The notes below the pieces were generated by a model. The model saw only the letters and a program-made list of their open reading frames with translations. It was not told the origin of the DNA and ran no database searches. A stretch of 64,000 bases of DNA from Peronospora farinosa (lineage: Eukaryota; Oomycota; Peronosporomycetes; Peronosporales; Peronosporaceae): positions 248,001 to 312,000 of the forward strand of contig CANTFK010000994.1 in the NCBI GenBank assembly GCA_947646735.1, given 5' to 3'. Within the stretch, counting starts at the first letter, position 1. Every line of letters starts with the position of its first letter. Of this stretch, positions 32,880 through 45,967 are shown in pieces. The translations under genes were made by a program, and so were the position numbers.

Positions 32880-35339
32880 ATGCTTCGTGCTAAACACATG
32901 GGCTTCAAGAGTGTGCGACGTGTGGAGGTAAAGGCCGAGACAACGACGCCCGGAGACCTCCGGACGACGACGGACGCCACTGGGACACGTGTAAGTGCCC
33001 CTAGAGGCCGTCGAACGCTGCCTAAGCTTGAGTTTACAGTCGATGAAGATGGAGCCGTTCTGCACGGCCCACAACGAGGCTCGTACCCATTTTATGCGAC
33101 GTCCAGTACCAATTTAAATGCTGGAAACCCCGAGGCGCTGGACGTGCCTTTATTCAACTCGGCACTAGAGAGGGACCTTGCTGCTAGTTTCCAGACGCTT
33201 CATATGCGTGATTTTCCGGCTCTTGCTGGACAGGAGGAGCTACGGAGACGTAGACGAAGTTTGGAGGAGGAGACGGCAGAACAAGAGAAAGATGAGACGA
33301 GAGAAAGTGACGACGTCCGAGCTGCTTCTTCACACATGAAAGAATGTGTGCTGAACGATACACGAGCCACGACATTGGCACTGAAGTATGATAACGCAGT
33401 GAGGAAGTTTGTGTGTGGCTCGTCCATTGAACGGTTTTCTGGCCACACGGGAGTGTGTAGAGTACTAGGCAGTAAAAAGTATCCGGTGATCCCACATAGT
33501 TTAAAACTAGGAGATCTACTGAGGATTGGATCCGTGGGTCTTGTAGTGTGTGAATTGAATCGCACAACCAGTGAAGAGACAGAAGAGGCGCTGACGAATG
33601 AACAGTATGGGTTTCTAAAGGAGAATTACCTCAGTTTGCCACTCCAGCAGACATTCCACCCGACAGAAAGATCTACGAACGTGGAGGACAGTGAAGAATT
33701 GGACGACGATAAGGACAATGAGCGTACAATGCAAATTGGAGAAGACACTTCAGATGAGGGTGAGTCGGAAGAGGACAAAGACAGAAAAGGAGGAAGAAGG
33801 TCGAACAGCGATGGAGAAGACAACGCTAGTATACGCCACAGCAATTTGCCACTGGGTGTGGCTGGTACCGGAGCCAAACGGTTCTGCTACATTTGCTATG
33901 ACGGAGAAGAAGACGCGGACAATAATCCGCTCGTAGCTCCCTGTCACTGTAAGGGTGACACGAAATACGTACATCTCAACTGCCTGCAACGCTGGAATAA
34001 TAATCTGGATGCAGACGGGACGAACGCGAACCAGAAGGTGTGCGCCGTTACCAACACAGATGGACTCGACGTGTGCAGTATCTGCAAAGCTACGTACTTG
34101 ACGAGTGTGCGCCTGGACGATGGTCGCGTGGTGTCGCTGCTTGCCAAGAAGTTGCCCCCGCCCTATGTCACATTCGCTGTTGTCACTCAGCATGAGACTC
34201 GGAACCGCTCGACCGCACTAACTAACACTCGATTCCAGTTGAGCTTTGCAAAGTACGTTGTCTTTGTCGTAGCAACAGGCTTATTGTGATCGGTGACTAA
34301 CTTGTCTTTGCTCTACATGTACCTCGTAGCATGCCACGCAACCAACAATACCTTACGATCGGTCGGTCGACCACCAACAACATGACACTTCGTTACCGCA
34401 CGGTATCCCAGCTGCACGCCAAAATGAAATATCAGGATGTACGTCGATAACTAATTTTGTATATTACAGGCCTTGATATCCTTTTGCTAATGTTTTGTGC
34501 TGTAATTCACGCTGTAGAATCATTTCTTCATGTTTGATGCTTCAAGCTCGAATGGGACGATGTTGTTTTTGAGCAAGCCATTGGAGTTGGATTGGAACAA
34601 GGCGATGCATGTGAAAATTGGGCGAACTATCCTTACGCTGAAGGCCAAGAAAAAATGGAAATGGGCTGGGACTGGGTCCGGTGATGACGAGGAGGATGAA
34701 GAAGGTGGACGCGCATCTTTGCCGTGCATAAATGGAGTAAGCGGGACTCCACGAGAATTTGAGAATCGTCTTTCAAGCCCAAGTTCCGCAGCAAGGATAG
34801 ATGGCTTTGACATGAGTGGTCGCAGTACGATTCATGACCCAAGCGCCGAGTTAGTAGCTGCGCCGTATTCAAGTTATCTACCCAGGACCTACACGGCGCC
34901 GAATGTCCTGAGTACGCGTTTGAACCGAAGTGTAATTTCCAACGCCTTTAATGCGCGACCATCCCGGCAGCGGTCTCTTTCCAGCACCGTTCCGATAATA
35001 AGCGGACAAAATGCGCTAGATGCGTTCCGCGCCAACGAGCTGGAGTCTGATGAGCTCAATACTTTTGTGACGCAGGCTGCCCGAGAATCGGTGGCGCTTC
35101 CTGCAACATCGATGAGTTCCCGTGATTTTGCCACCGAGACTGCGTCACCCTCGTTGACATCTCAGCTCGTTGATGAAGGAAATGTCGGTGCCAATAATCA
35201 CCCGTCTAGACGGATTGATCAGGAAATTCTTACTCAACGGCGCATTATGTACGATATTGTGGACTCGTTGGTCGAACGCGGAGCGAGTCCCATTGTAGCG
35301 ACATTGAGTCCCGCTGTGGGTCTGACGGATGAAGAGTAA
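32880..35339 (+). CDS. RING-CH (MARCH-type) plus FHA domain protein
   Basis: Three exons (32880-34252, 34330-34438, 34518-35339) join in frame to about 767 residues. The centre (about 335-405) has a RING-CH finger: CYICYDG, then PCHCKG, VHLNCLQRW and CSICKATY, the C4HC3 pattern of MARCH E3 ubiquitin ligases. An FHA domain follows (about 457-530), built across exons 2 and 3: YLTIGRSTTNNMTL, VSQLHAKM and ASSSNGTMLF, the last being the phosphothreonine-binding loop. A possible second, degenerate FHA-like half lies at about 160-225. Acidic low-complexity segments separate the domains. It could target phosphorylated proteins for ubiquitylation. No transmembrane helix is seen, unlike animal MARCH proteins. 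Confidence 0.8.
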
Positions 35340-36458
35340 CAATTGGGTTGGTGTTTTTGCTCCTTCGCCACTGGCAAAGAAGATGCCGTGGGGTGACATA
35401 CCGCCCTCTTGCGTATCTGGATGCTGGCGTGGTGTCGTGTGCTTTCTACTCGTATATTTAACTCCAGAAAAGGATCGGCATGAGCTCTCCGCACGTAACC
35501 TCAAGAAGACTGTGGCACGTTTCATTTTGCACATTGTGGTTGTCTTTATACATGAGCACGTCAGTTTCGTCTTGTAGATTATTTTCAGGTTGTACTTCCA
35601 AAGTAAGGAAGTACTACAATCGTACACGGTTATGGCAGTTGTCGCACAGATTATTCGGAACTTGTGCTGATTGGCATCACACGATACATTCGCTAATGTT
35701 GTGCTCCCTCAATATCCTAGTACACCGACATATTGAGGCACTTGTTACGTGGCAAATGAGGCCATGAAATTAATCAAGTCAAAACGCTCTTAAGCATTTG
35801 GCTCACCAAATTCTCCTCCGACGTTGCTTACGTTGGAGTGGCTTCTTTGTGGCAGGTAGCGCAAATTCGTCCATTGATAGCAGTGAGCACGTCATGGAGG
35901 CTTCCGTAGGGGGTGAAATCCGTAGCTCCTGCAGTCAACGCACACTTTTCACCTTTTTTGTTGCCGATGCGACAAAGCAACACGCGGCCAATTCATCATC
36001 GTGCTGCCCAAACACACACACATTAGCCAAAAATTCTGACGAGGTACTACAATTTTTTCACATCATCAGACATTACAAGACGTCAGAGTATATGAAACCA
36101 CTATAAAAAAGACTACGGCTGTCAGTTTCTAGAGTAACTGATAACATTATGTGAAGACCTACGCCGACTACGCGAAAGAAATGTCTAGATAGTTTGATCT
36201 CAGCACGCGTCGCCCCCGCCTTCGCTTTTTCGATAATTGCACGCCTTTTAAAACATTCTCGTCCATTTTAGTGGTGGTCATTCCTTTAGAGACCACTCTG
36301 GCGATTTGTTTCCAATTCTCTCCTCAATTCTTTCCGTGTGCGTAGTCTTAAGGTGACGAGCCGTCTTTTCATTCTTGGTACGCAGACAAACAACTCGTCT
36401 TCTTGCCAACGCGAGCAAAAGTACGACAAATAGCTGCCATGAAGCTTTACTTACGCTA
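35340..36458. other. Intergenic edge between gene island and retrotransposon nest
   Basis: About 1.1 kb with no supported gene. Open frames here are short and featureless. It ends at the proposed outer end of the Copia-C LTR. Confidence 0.45.
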
Positions 36459-36682
36459 TGTAACGGGATCACACGACGGTGGAAACATCATACCGAAAGT
36501 ACATCACGGTTGAAGTTGTAATATTGCATATAATGTATTATTAATACAGAGCTTATAGGCAAGATGCGTGTTGCGAGAAGGAAGCGGTAGGTTAACAATA
36601 AGATTCTGTATTGATACTTACTAGTTATCTCTTCTGTCTGCCTCCTAGCCACTCGTTCTCCTAAATGTCTGTGCTCCAACCG
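36459..36682 (-). repeat. Copia-C LTR, left part, cut by the Copia-A array
   Basis: Starts TGTAACGGG at 36459, a plausible TG...CA LTR terminus. Positions 36502-36682 (181 bp) are repeated at 53094-53274 with two visible mismatches. The second copy continues into the rest of an LTR that abuts the Copia-C polypurine tract, so this is the other end of the same LTR family. Confidence 0.65.
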
Positions 36683-37058
36683 TGTTGCAATCTCGCTTTA
36701 TTGCAGTCTCTCTAGCGTCCAGCTATGCTAGATATAGAGATATATCTCTTGACACTCAAAGATATATATTACTTCGTTTAGCTCTTTCTGGCTACTGACG
36801 ACTTGCCTTGCACTTTGCACTTTTCTGACTGAGCTTTCGAGCTTTCATGTATGCGGCTGAAGCTAACCTGCGAGCCGCCACCTTGTCACCAACGTTTGTC
36901 GACTCGTCCAGTTGTCGACTCGTCCCATTCTGATCTCCGCCGTTTCCCTTCTCCATTGTTTCCACGTTTCACCATCGGAATCGGTAAACGGACGTGAAAT
37001 GTGTAAACGGACGTGAAATGTTCCAACGACTTCAACTTGGGAGGAACATATCACAACA
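36683..37058 (-). repeat. Copia-A LTR 1 (376 bp)
   Basis: Begins TGTTGCAATC and ends ATCACAACA on the plus strand. The base after it starts the polypurine tract, CGCCCCCTCCGAC (minus strand GTCGGAGGGGGCG). Inside is a 19-bp tandem repeat (36984-37002 and 37003-37021), in the U3 side of the LTR. Confidence 0.95.
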
Positions 37059-40000
37059 CGCCCCCTCCGACGCTTGTGTCGGAACATCTTTGCTCTTGTG
37101 AAATCCTCATGCCAATGTCGGCTCGATACTTCGCTAGGCTGCGCTTCGGTAGAGCCTTTGTGAACATATCAGCAGGATTCTCTGTTCCGGACACTTTCTT
37201 TACCAAAATATGCCCAGCCTTAATTTGTTCGCGCACATAATGCCATCTTAGCTCAATGTGTCTTGTTTTGCTGCTATGTGTGGGTTTGCATGCCAGCGAA
37301 ATAGCTGCCGCATTGTCAATGCCCATCGTTAGTACAGCATGTGCCTGTATACAGTGTAAAATCTCATTGAGCATATTTGCAATTCCGCGACCCTCCATGG
37401 ACGCTTCGCATGCTGCCACATATTCGGCTTCTGCGGTTGATTGTGCGACTATTGTTTGACGTCTGGCAGCCCATGCGACAGCTCCAGATTCCATCATAAG
37501 CACAAATCCGGTGACACTTTTTCTTGAGTCGGGATCGTTGCCCCAATCAGCATCACAATATCCAGTAATGACAACATCTTCGTTTGCTCCCATATCTCGT
37601 GTGTATCTTATGCCGGTTTGTAGTGTACCAGATAGGTATCGCAATACTCGCTTGACGGCTCCGCAGTGTTTTCGTGATGGGTTGCTTACAAAACGGCTCA
37701 AGTAGCCCACAGCATACGCAATATCTGGCCTTGTAGTAGTCGCCAAGTACATCAACGATCCAAAAGTTCCTCGATAATCAAAATCAGTGTCTTCAGCTGG
37801 TTCAATGCACTTCCTTTATCTAGTGTTGGTCTCCATAGGAGTTGCACTACCGTGTGCTTCGCCAAAGCCAACTTTCTCGAGAACTTCCTTGCAATATTTC
37901 GTTTGGTGAATATACGTGTCCGTCTCATCTTGCTCGACATTGATGCCTAAAAAATAGTGCAGCTTTCCTCCATCTTTAAAACCATATTTCGCGTCGATGG
38001 CTTCAAAAAACGATGCCTTATATGCCTTAGAATCAGTCGCTAATACCACATCGTCGACGTATAACATGAGAAGAGCCAGTACTGCATGTTTGCAGTAGAA
38101 GTAAAGACAAGGCTCAGTCTCACTACGTTTGAACTCTTGAGTGACCAACCAGTTATCAATCTCTTCATTCCATTCGGCTCCTGACTGATGCAAGCCATAG
38201 AGCGCTCTGTCCACTCGATAGATGATTCCTGGGGGTTGAGGGAATCCTGGTATATTTCGGACATATTGCCTGATCTGTAAATTCGCATTCAAGTATGCTG
38301 TTTGTACATCTCCTTGATATAAAACCAGTCCGAATTTTGTGGCTAGTGCCACCAACACTCGAAAGGTAACAATCCGTGCGACAGGCGAAAATGATTCCAC
38401 GTAGTCAATTCCTGGCTGCTGATGGTTTCCTAATCCTACAAGTCTAGGACGAAAACGAGTAATGAATTCTTGGTCATCAGTCTTCACTTGGAATCTCCAC
38501 ATTAATCCTAATTTGTTTGCCTTCGCCGGGGCTTCTGTTTCATCAATCGGAACCAATACTCCCTTAGAAAACATGGCGTTCACTTCGTTTTTCATACCAT
38601 TATACCATTCGTCTTTTTGCGGCGTCTTCATCGCTTCAGTAAAGCTTTTGGGAATCTTGGTCTCATTTGCTCGCCATCTATGGTTCGCTGTAAGACTTTC
38701 GCTATTTTCATGGAGTGCAGCATTCACAAGGTACCCCTCAAGCCACGACGGGTATCGGCGCTCTGTTGACTGGCGTAAGACCATTTTCTGTGGCCTTCCT
38801 TTGTTATCGCGCCGTCGTTTTATCTCTTGGACATCCTCTAGCTCCGCATCCAAAACTTTCCTACGTTCTCCAGTAATTATTTCAGGAATCATACACGTAT
38901 CCATCAGGTCATTGCTGGACTCACTCGTCGTCGCACCCTCGCGTGAATGTACTGTATCCTTGAATGTGGTAGGTAGTTCCGTATATGCATGTACATTTTC
39001 ATCCTCATCCTCGCTATTACTAGTGTCGGATGTCTCTGACCGATAGTCACAACTCACCTTGTCGCAATTTTCGGCAGCTGATTGACTGTCAACATCTGTT
39101 TCGGTATCGTGGGTCGTTTCACTTTCCAAGCTAGAGGGCTTGCTTGTATGATGTTTTTGAATTGCATCATCACTGGCATTGGCACACATAGGGCTCTGAT
39201 TACTCAGATCGAGTGTATCCCGAATTACAGGAATATCAATGTTGGTCTCCACTGAATCCACATCAACTAATTCAAACTTTGGTGATGACTCGATTGCTGA
39301 TGACTCGCTCTCATAGTCAATCGGGATCGATTCACAATCCGACCCAATACTGTCATCATCCGACTCAATACTGTCGCTATTGCTGTCGACTTCCATGCTG
39401 TCTTCATCTGACGCAATACTTTCGTCATTGCTGTCGACTTCCATACTCGCTCCATTTTCATCATCCGTACTTGTACGTGACAACCAATCTGATACGGCGA
39501 CAGCATATCCTTCATGATATCGGTCACCGTATAGTATATCCTCATTGATCGAAGCATCCAAAACGTGTTGAACCACTTGATCTGCTGGAAAATAAGCTTT
39601 AAATCCTGCTTGTCCTTCCAGGTACCCCAAAAGAAAACCAATTCTGCAGTTATCATCTAGTTTCTTCCGAGATGGGTTGTTCGCTTGATGGACATAAGCG
39701 AGAGATCCAAACTTCTTTATACCATGTAGGTTTGGCTTCTTGTTCATCATCATTCTGTATGGAGTCTCTTTGATTGACCGACAGTATGCCCTATTTCTCA
39801 GGTACGTCGCCATCTCAAGCGCGTGCATCCAAAACGATTTTGGTAGCTTTGCGGACGCCATCATTGCCTTCATCATGTGAATTAGGGTTTGGTGTGCTCT
39901 CTCACATAGGTTCAAGTGTGATCCATGAGGTGGGTTTGGTAAGAACTCAATGCCAACATTCCTGTACCAAAGGGTAATCTCCCCATTGACAAATTCCCCT

Positions 40001-40622
40001 CCGCCGTCAGATATCACTTGCTTGACCTTATTTTCGGGAAATTGACGCTCTGCCCAGGAAATGTATCGTTTGATGGCTGTATTTACTTCCGATGCGTTCT
40101 TTGAGTAAAGTGGGTACACCGTAGTATACCGGGAGTATCCATCTACTACAACAAGTACCGCCTTATACGCTCTTGGGCTTGAGCTGTACTTCGGAAAAAG
40201 TAAATCGACAAATATCACTTGATTCTTCGTCGTTATATCACGCTTCAAATGCTTATGACGTGTACGTTGTCGGTCTTTACCAATGTGGCATGCTTCGCAA
40301 TCAATAAATTGTTTTGGGCTTAGTGACATTCCGTCTACTAGCTTGCGATCTGCCATGAGCTTCACGTACTGTGGATTAAGATGGCCTAGCCTTTCGTCCA
40401 CCGTTGGATATCAGCGTGCCCTTGTGCGCGCGTATGATTTACCTGAGGACGGAAGCACTTATCTGTGATCAGCAGTTCACCCCTGTCACTCGTTTGTGAT
40501 AGAAAATCATTGATGGCATTAAATGTGAAAAGACCACAGTCATCTCTTTTGATGTTCAGCAGCTTCCGATTATGCTGCCAAAGCTCGTAGAATCTTTCTC
40601 CCTCTCGGATGCAATACTTCAC
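37051..40622 (-). pseudogene. Copia-A unit 1 pol (integrase, RT, RNase H)
   Basis: Integrase has the GHLN zinc-finger start, catalytic VDLLFP, SDGGGEF and NLCERAHQ, then a long acidic Ser/Asp repeat (SMEVDSN). RT has QGDVQTAYLNA, the YVDD box (LYVDDVVLA), and RNase H has GYCDADWGND with its catalytic Asp. Breaks: 40622-40386 is in a different frame (two opposite indels about 220 bp apart), and an in-frame TAA at 37818-37816 splits RT from RNase H. Apart from the TAA, the frame from 40401 to 37051 is continuous. Of the three units this one has the fewest lesions. Confidence 0.9.
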
Positions 40623-41951
40623 AGTCCTCGACTTGTGTGTGAGAAATTAAATTCATACAGTCAGGAACGTATAATACGTCATAAAGTGTTATCATGTTGC
40701 TGCTTGATCCGTTTTGAACAAGTATCTGAACGGTTCCCTGGCCAATCGGCTTTGTTTTAAAGTGCTTCTGAAATCCTCGGATACATTGAGCTTGTGCATT
40801 GTTATCAAATGCGCTATAATCAATAAAGTATCGTAAATTAGAAGCCACATGTACATTCGACGCATTGTCAAGACACCATTGTCGTTGTGTGCAGTTTCTG
40901 TCTGGAGTATTTTCCCTCGTTGACAGCTTGTTCTGTGCCATCACCATCAGTTCATCCGGCTTTTCTTGACATCCATCCGCAAGCTCATTCTTCGGATGCT
41001 GTGCAAATGCCACCTGATAATCACTCGTTTTTGGTTTCTTCATTATAGGACAGTCTCTCATGCGGTGTCCAGGCTTATGACAATTAAAGCAGTTTCCATG
41101 CTGCTTATCCGCCTGTGAAGTCGTGCTTTCGAGTACTTTGTCGGCAGCTATTAACTTTCTGGTTCCGATATGTGATCTTGCACAGCTAGCGTTTTGCCGG
41201 TTCTTGGATGTTTGACTGCCTCCATTGTCCTGCACATTTCCAATGACACCATGGGCACCAAGCTCCCGATCACACTTGTTTAAACTATCCATTCGCAAAA
41301 TCTGATCTTTCAATTTTTCCGAAGTGTCCACCTTGTCGTCCCCGCTTTCAACCATGCCTCTCAGACGATCAAAGCGCGCATTCGCCGGCAACGATCGAAT
41401 TAACATCTGCGTAAAGATCGGGTCCCGAATACCTGCGTTCACAGCGACCAATTGATCTTTAATCATGAACATGTTTTCCACGTGTTGCGCAACGTCCCAA
41501 TTAGGTTTGCACTTCATCGCGTTTAACTTGTTGTAAAGAACAATTTCTTGGTTTGTTCTCGTTGCAGCATTAGTCTTTCCCTCGTAAAAGTCTTCCAAGT
41601 ATTTCCACATCTCGGTGCCAGTTGCTTTCGTCATCACACGCTGCCCCAACTCCATTGATAGGGAAGCAAGAATAAGCTGCTTGATTGTTACTTGTGCCTC
41701 TCGAAACGCTTTCACTTCGTTTGCACTTGCGTTACCTACGAGAATCTTGTTTCCCGTAGCATAACCAGCACATCCTTTTCCTCAAAGGTCAGTTTCATCA
41801 TCCCTTTGTAGTACGCCCAGGACTGCCCATGCCATCCTACGGGTCGTCCATATATGTTTAGCTCTACCTTGTTTGACATGTTGTGCCAGCTTTTAGGTAA
41901 GTATACGTTTGTCCTTCCTGACAAACGGAGTCTTTCTTCGCACTCAAACAC
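40570..41951 (-). pseudogene. Copia-A unit 1 gag and protease
   Basis: The 41951-41736 frame (GRPVGWHGQSWAYYKGMM) is the gag N-terminus. A frameshift near 41740 leads to 41715-40570 with the UBN2-type gag core (ATGTEMWKYLEDFYEGKTNA), the zinc knuckle CFNCHKPGHRMRDC, and the protease region. The protease active site reads LDNASNVHV where copia elements normally have D-S-G; the Asp is kept but the following residues differ. A second frameshift ends the frame just before the GAG-pre-integrase part. Confidence 0.88.
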
Positions 41952-42013
41952 TTACAGCCTTAGCCTGTAAATGCGTCGCCGTTTATTGGCTATGCTTAAG
42001 CCTTGCTCAGGCT

Positions 42014-42027
42014 TGGGCTCATAACCC
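42014..42027 (-). other. Copia-A primer-binding site, unit 1 (half-tRNA type)
   Basis: Directly inside the 5' LTR (LTR 2) the plus strand reads TGGGCTCATAACCC, identical to the anticodon stem-loop of eukaryotic initiator tRNA-Met. The minus strand therefore pairs with the middle of that tRNA, not its 3' end. Drosophila copia is known to use such an internally cut tRNA-iMet half. Confidence 0.8.
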
Positions 42028-42403
42028 TGTTGCAATCTCGCTTTATTGCAGTCTCTCTAGCGTCCAGCTATGCTAGATATAGAGATATATCTCTTGACAC
42101 TCAAAGATATATATTACTTCGTTTAGCTCTTTCTGGCTACTGACGACTTGCCTTGCACTTTGCACTTTTCTGACTGAGCTTTCGAGCTTTCATGTATGCG
42201 GCTGAAGCTAACCTGCGAGCCGCCACCTTGTCACCAACGTTTGTCGACTCGTCCAGTTGTCGACTCGTCCCATTCTGATCTCCGCCGTTTCCCTTCTCCA
42301 TTGTTTCCACGTTTCACCATCGGAATCGGTAAACGGACGTGAAATGTGTAAACGGACGTGAAATGTTCCAACGACTTCAACTTGGGAGGAACATATCACA
42401 ACA
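42028..42403 (-). repeat. Copia-A LTR 2, shared by units 1 and 2
   Basis: Same sequence as LTR 1 by eye. It serves as 5' LTR of unit 1 and 3' LTR of unit 2. Confidence 0.95.
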
Positions 42404-45400
42404 CGCCCCCTCCGACGCTTGTGTCGGAACATCTTTGCTCTTGTGAAATCCTCATGCCAATGTCGGCTCGATACTTCGCTAGGCTGCGCTTCGGTAGAGC
42501 CTTTGTGAACATATCAGCAGGATTCTCTGTTCCGGACACTTTCTTTACCAAAATATGCCCAGCCTTAATTTGTTCGCGCACATAATGCCATCTTAGCTCA
42601 ATGTGTCTTGTTTTGCTGCTATGTGTGGGTTTGCATGCCAGCGAAATAGCTGCCGCATTGTCAATGCCCATCGTTAGTACAGCATGTGCCTGTATACAGT
42701 GTAAAATCTCATTGAGCATATTTGCAATTCCGCGACCCTCCATGGACGCTTCGCATGCTGCCACATATTCGGCTTCTGCGGTTGATTGTGCGACTATTGT
42801 TTGACGTCTGGCAGCCCATGCGACAGCTCCAGATTCCATCATAAGCACAAATCCGGTGACACTTTTTCTTGAGTCGGGATCGTTGCCCCAATCAGCAACA
42901 CAATATCCAGTAATGACAACATCTTCGTTTGCTCCCATATCTCGTGTGTATCTTATGCCGGTTTGTAGTGTAACAGATAGGTATCGCAATACTCGCTTGA
43001 CGGCTCCGCAGTGTTTTCGTGATGGGTTGCTTACAAAACGGCTCAAGTAGCCCACAGCATACGCAATATCTGGCCTTGTAGTAGTCGCCAAGTACATCAA
43101 CGATCCAAAAGTTCCTCGATAATCAAAATCAGTGTCTTCAGCTGGTTCAATGCACTTCCTTTATCTAGTGTTGGTCTCCATAGGAGTTGCACTACCGTGT
43201 GCTTCGCCAAAGCCAACTTTCTCGAGAACTTCCTTGCAATATTTCGTTTGGTGAATATACGTGTCCGTCTCATCTTGCTCGACATTGATGCCTAAAAAAT
43301 AGTGCAGCTTTCCTCCATCTTTAAAACCATATTTCGCGTCGATGGCTTCAAAAAACGATGCCTTATATGCCTTAGAATCAGTCGCTAATACCACATCGTC
43401 GACGTATAACATGAGAAGAGCCAGTACTGCATGTTTGCAGTAGAAGTAAAGACAAGGCTCAGTCTCACTACGTTTGAACTCTTGAGTGACCAACCAGTTA
43501 TCAATCTCTTCATTCCATTCGGCTCCTGACTGATGCAAGCCATAGAGCGCTCTGTCCACTCGATAGATGATTCCTGGGGGTTGAGGGAATCCTGGTATAT
43601 TTCGGACATATTGCCTGATCTGTAAATTCGCATTCAAGTATGCTGTTTGTACATCTCCTTAATATAAAACCAGTCCGAATTTTGTGGCTAGTGCCACCAA
43701 CACTCGAAAGGTAACAATCCGTGCGACAGGCGAAAATGATTCCACGTAGTCAATTCCTGGCTGCTGATGGTTTCCTAATCCTACAAGTCTAGGACGAAAA
43801 CGAGTAATGAATTCTTGGTCATCAGTCTTCACTTGGAATCTCCACATTAATCCTAATTTGTTTGCCTTCGCCGGGGCTTCTGTTTCATCAATCGGAACCA
43901 ATACTCCCTTAGAAAACATGGCGTTCACTTCGTTTTTCATACCATTATACCATTCGTCTTTTTGCGGCGTCTTCATCGCTTCAGTAAAGCTTTTGGGAAT
44001 CTTGGTCTCATTTGCTCGCCATCTATGGTTCGCTGTAAGACTTTCGCTATTTTCATGGAGTGCAGCATTCACAAGGTACCCCTCAAGCCACGACGGGTAT
44101 CGGCGCTCTGTTGACTGGCGTAAGACCATTTTCTGTGGCCTTCCTTTGTTATCGCGCCGTCGTTTTATCTCTTGGACATCCTCTAGCTCCGCATCCAAAA
44201 CTTTCCTACGTTCTCCAGTAATTATTTCAGGAATCATACACGTATCCATCAGGTCATTGCTGGACTCACTCGTCGTCGCACCCTCGCGTGAATGTACTGT
44301 ATCCTTGAATGTGGTAGGTAGTTCCGTATATGCATGTACATTTTCATCCTCATCCTCGCTATTACTAGTGTCGGATGTCTCTGACCGATAGTCACAACTC
44401 ACCTTGTCGCAATTTTCGGCAGCTGATTGACTGTCAACATCTGTTTCGGTATCGTGGGTCGTTTCACTTTCCAAGCTAGAGGGCTTGCTTGTATGATGTT
44501 TTTGAATTGCATCATCACTGGCATTGGCACACATAGGGCTCTGATTACTCAGATCGAGTGTATCCCGAATTACAGGAATATCAATGTTGGTCTCCACTGA
44601 ATCCACATCAACTAATTCAAACTTTGGTGATGACTCGATTGCTGATGACTCGCTCTCATAGTCAATCGGGATCGATTCACAATCCGACCCAATACTGTCA
44701 TCATCCGACTCAATACTGTCGCTATTGCTGTCGACTTCCATGCTGTCTTCATCTGACGCAATACTTTCGTCATTGCTGTCGACTTCCATACTCGCTCCAT
44801 TTTCATCATCCGTACTTGTACGTGACAACCAATCTGATACGGCGACAGCATATCCTTCATGATATCGGTCACCGTATAGTATATCCTCATTGATCGAAGC
44901 ATCCAAAACGTGTTGAACCACTTGATCTGCTGGAAAATAAGCTTTAAATCCTGCTTGTCCTTCCAGGTACCCCAAAAGAAAACCAATTCTGCAGTTATCA
45001 TCTAGTTTCTTCCGAGATGGGTTGTTCGCTTGATGGACATAAGCGAGAGATCCAAACTTCTTTATACCATGTAGGTTTGGCTTCTTGTTCATCATCATTC
45101 TGTATGGAGTCTCTTTGATTGACCGACAGTATGCCCTATTTCTCAGGTACGTCGCCATCTCAAGCGCGTGCATCCAAAACGATTTTGGTAGCTTTGCGGA
45201 CGCCATCATTGCCTTCATCATGTGAATTAGGGTTTGGTGTGCTCTCTCACATAGGTTCAAGTGTGATCCATGAGGTGGGTTTGGTAAGAACTCAATGCCA
45301 ACATTCCTGTACCAAAGGGTAATCTCCCCATTGACAAATTCCCCTCCGCCGTCAGATATCACTTGCTTGACCTTATTTTCGGGAAATTGACGCTCTGCCC

Positions 45401-45967
45401 AGGAAATGTATCGTTTGATGGCTGTATTTACTTCCGATGCGTTCTTTGAGTAAAGTGGGTACACCGTAGTATACCGGGAGTATCCATCTACTACAACAAG
45501 TACCGCCTTATACGCTCTTGGGCTTGAGCTGTACTTCGGAAAAAGTAAATCGACAAATATCACTTGATTCTTCGTCGTTATATCACGCTTCAAATGCTTA
45601 TGACGTGTACGTTGTCGGTCTTTACCAATGTGGCATGCTTCGCAATCAATAAATTGTTTTGGGCTTAGTGACATTCCGTCTACTAGCTTGCGATCTGCCA
45701 TGAGCTTCACGTACTGTGGATTAAGATGGCCTAGCCTTTCGTCCACCGTTGGATATCAGCGTGCCCTTGTGCGCGCGTATGATTTACCTGAGGACGGAAG
45801 CACTTATCTGTGATCAGCAGTTCACCCCTGTCACTCGTTTGTGATAGAAAATCATTGATGGCATTAAATGTGAAAAGACCACAGTCATCTCTTTTGATGT
45901 TCAGCAGCTTCCGATTATGCTGCCAAAGCTCGTAGAATCTTTCTCCCTCTCGGATGCAATACTTCAC
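42396..45967 (-). pseudogene. Copia-A unit 2 pol
   Basis: As unit 1, with three further changes. A Gln codon before GDVQTAYLNA has become TAA (43661-43659), cutting RT upstream of its catalytic core. The RNase H catalytic Asp in GYCDADW has become Val (42899-42897). A nearby Gly is also Val (LSVTLQ). The shared frameshifts and the TAA at 43163-43161 are all present. Confidence 0.9.

Noticed and set aside
38462..39046. 194-codon plus-strand ORF repeated three times in Copia-A
   Set aside because: It is antisense to the integrase-RT region, has no recognisable motif, and repeats only because the unit repeats.
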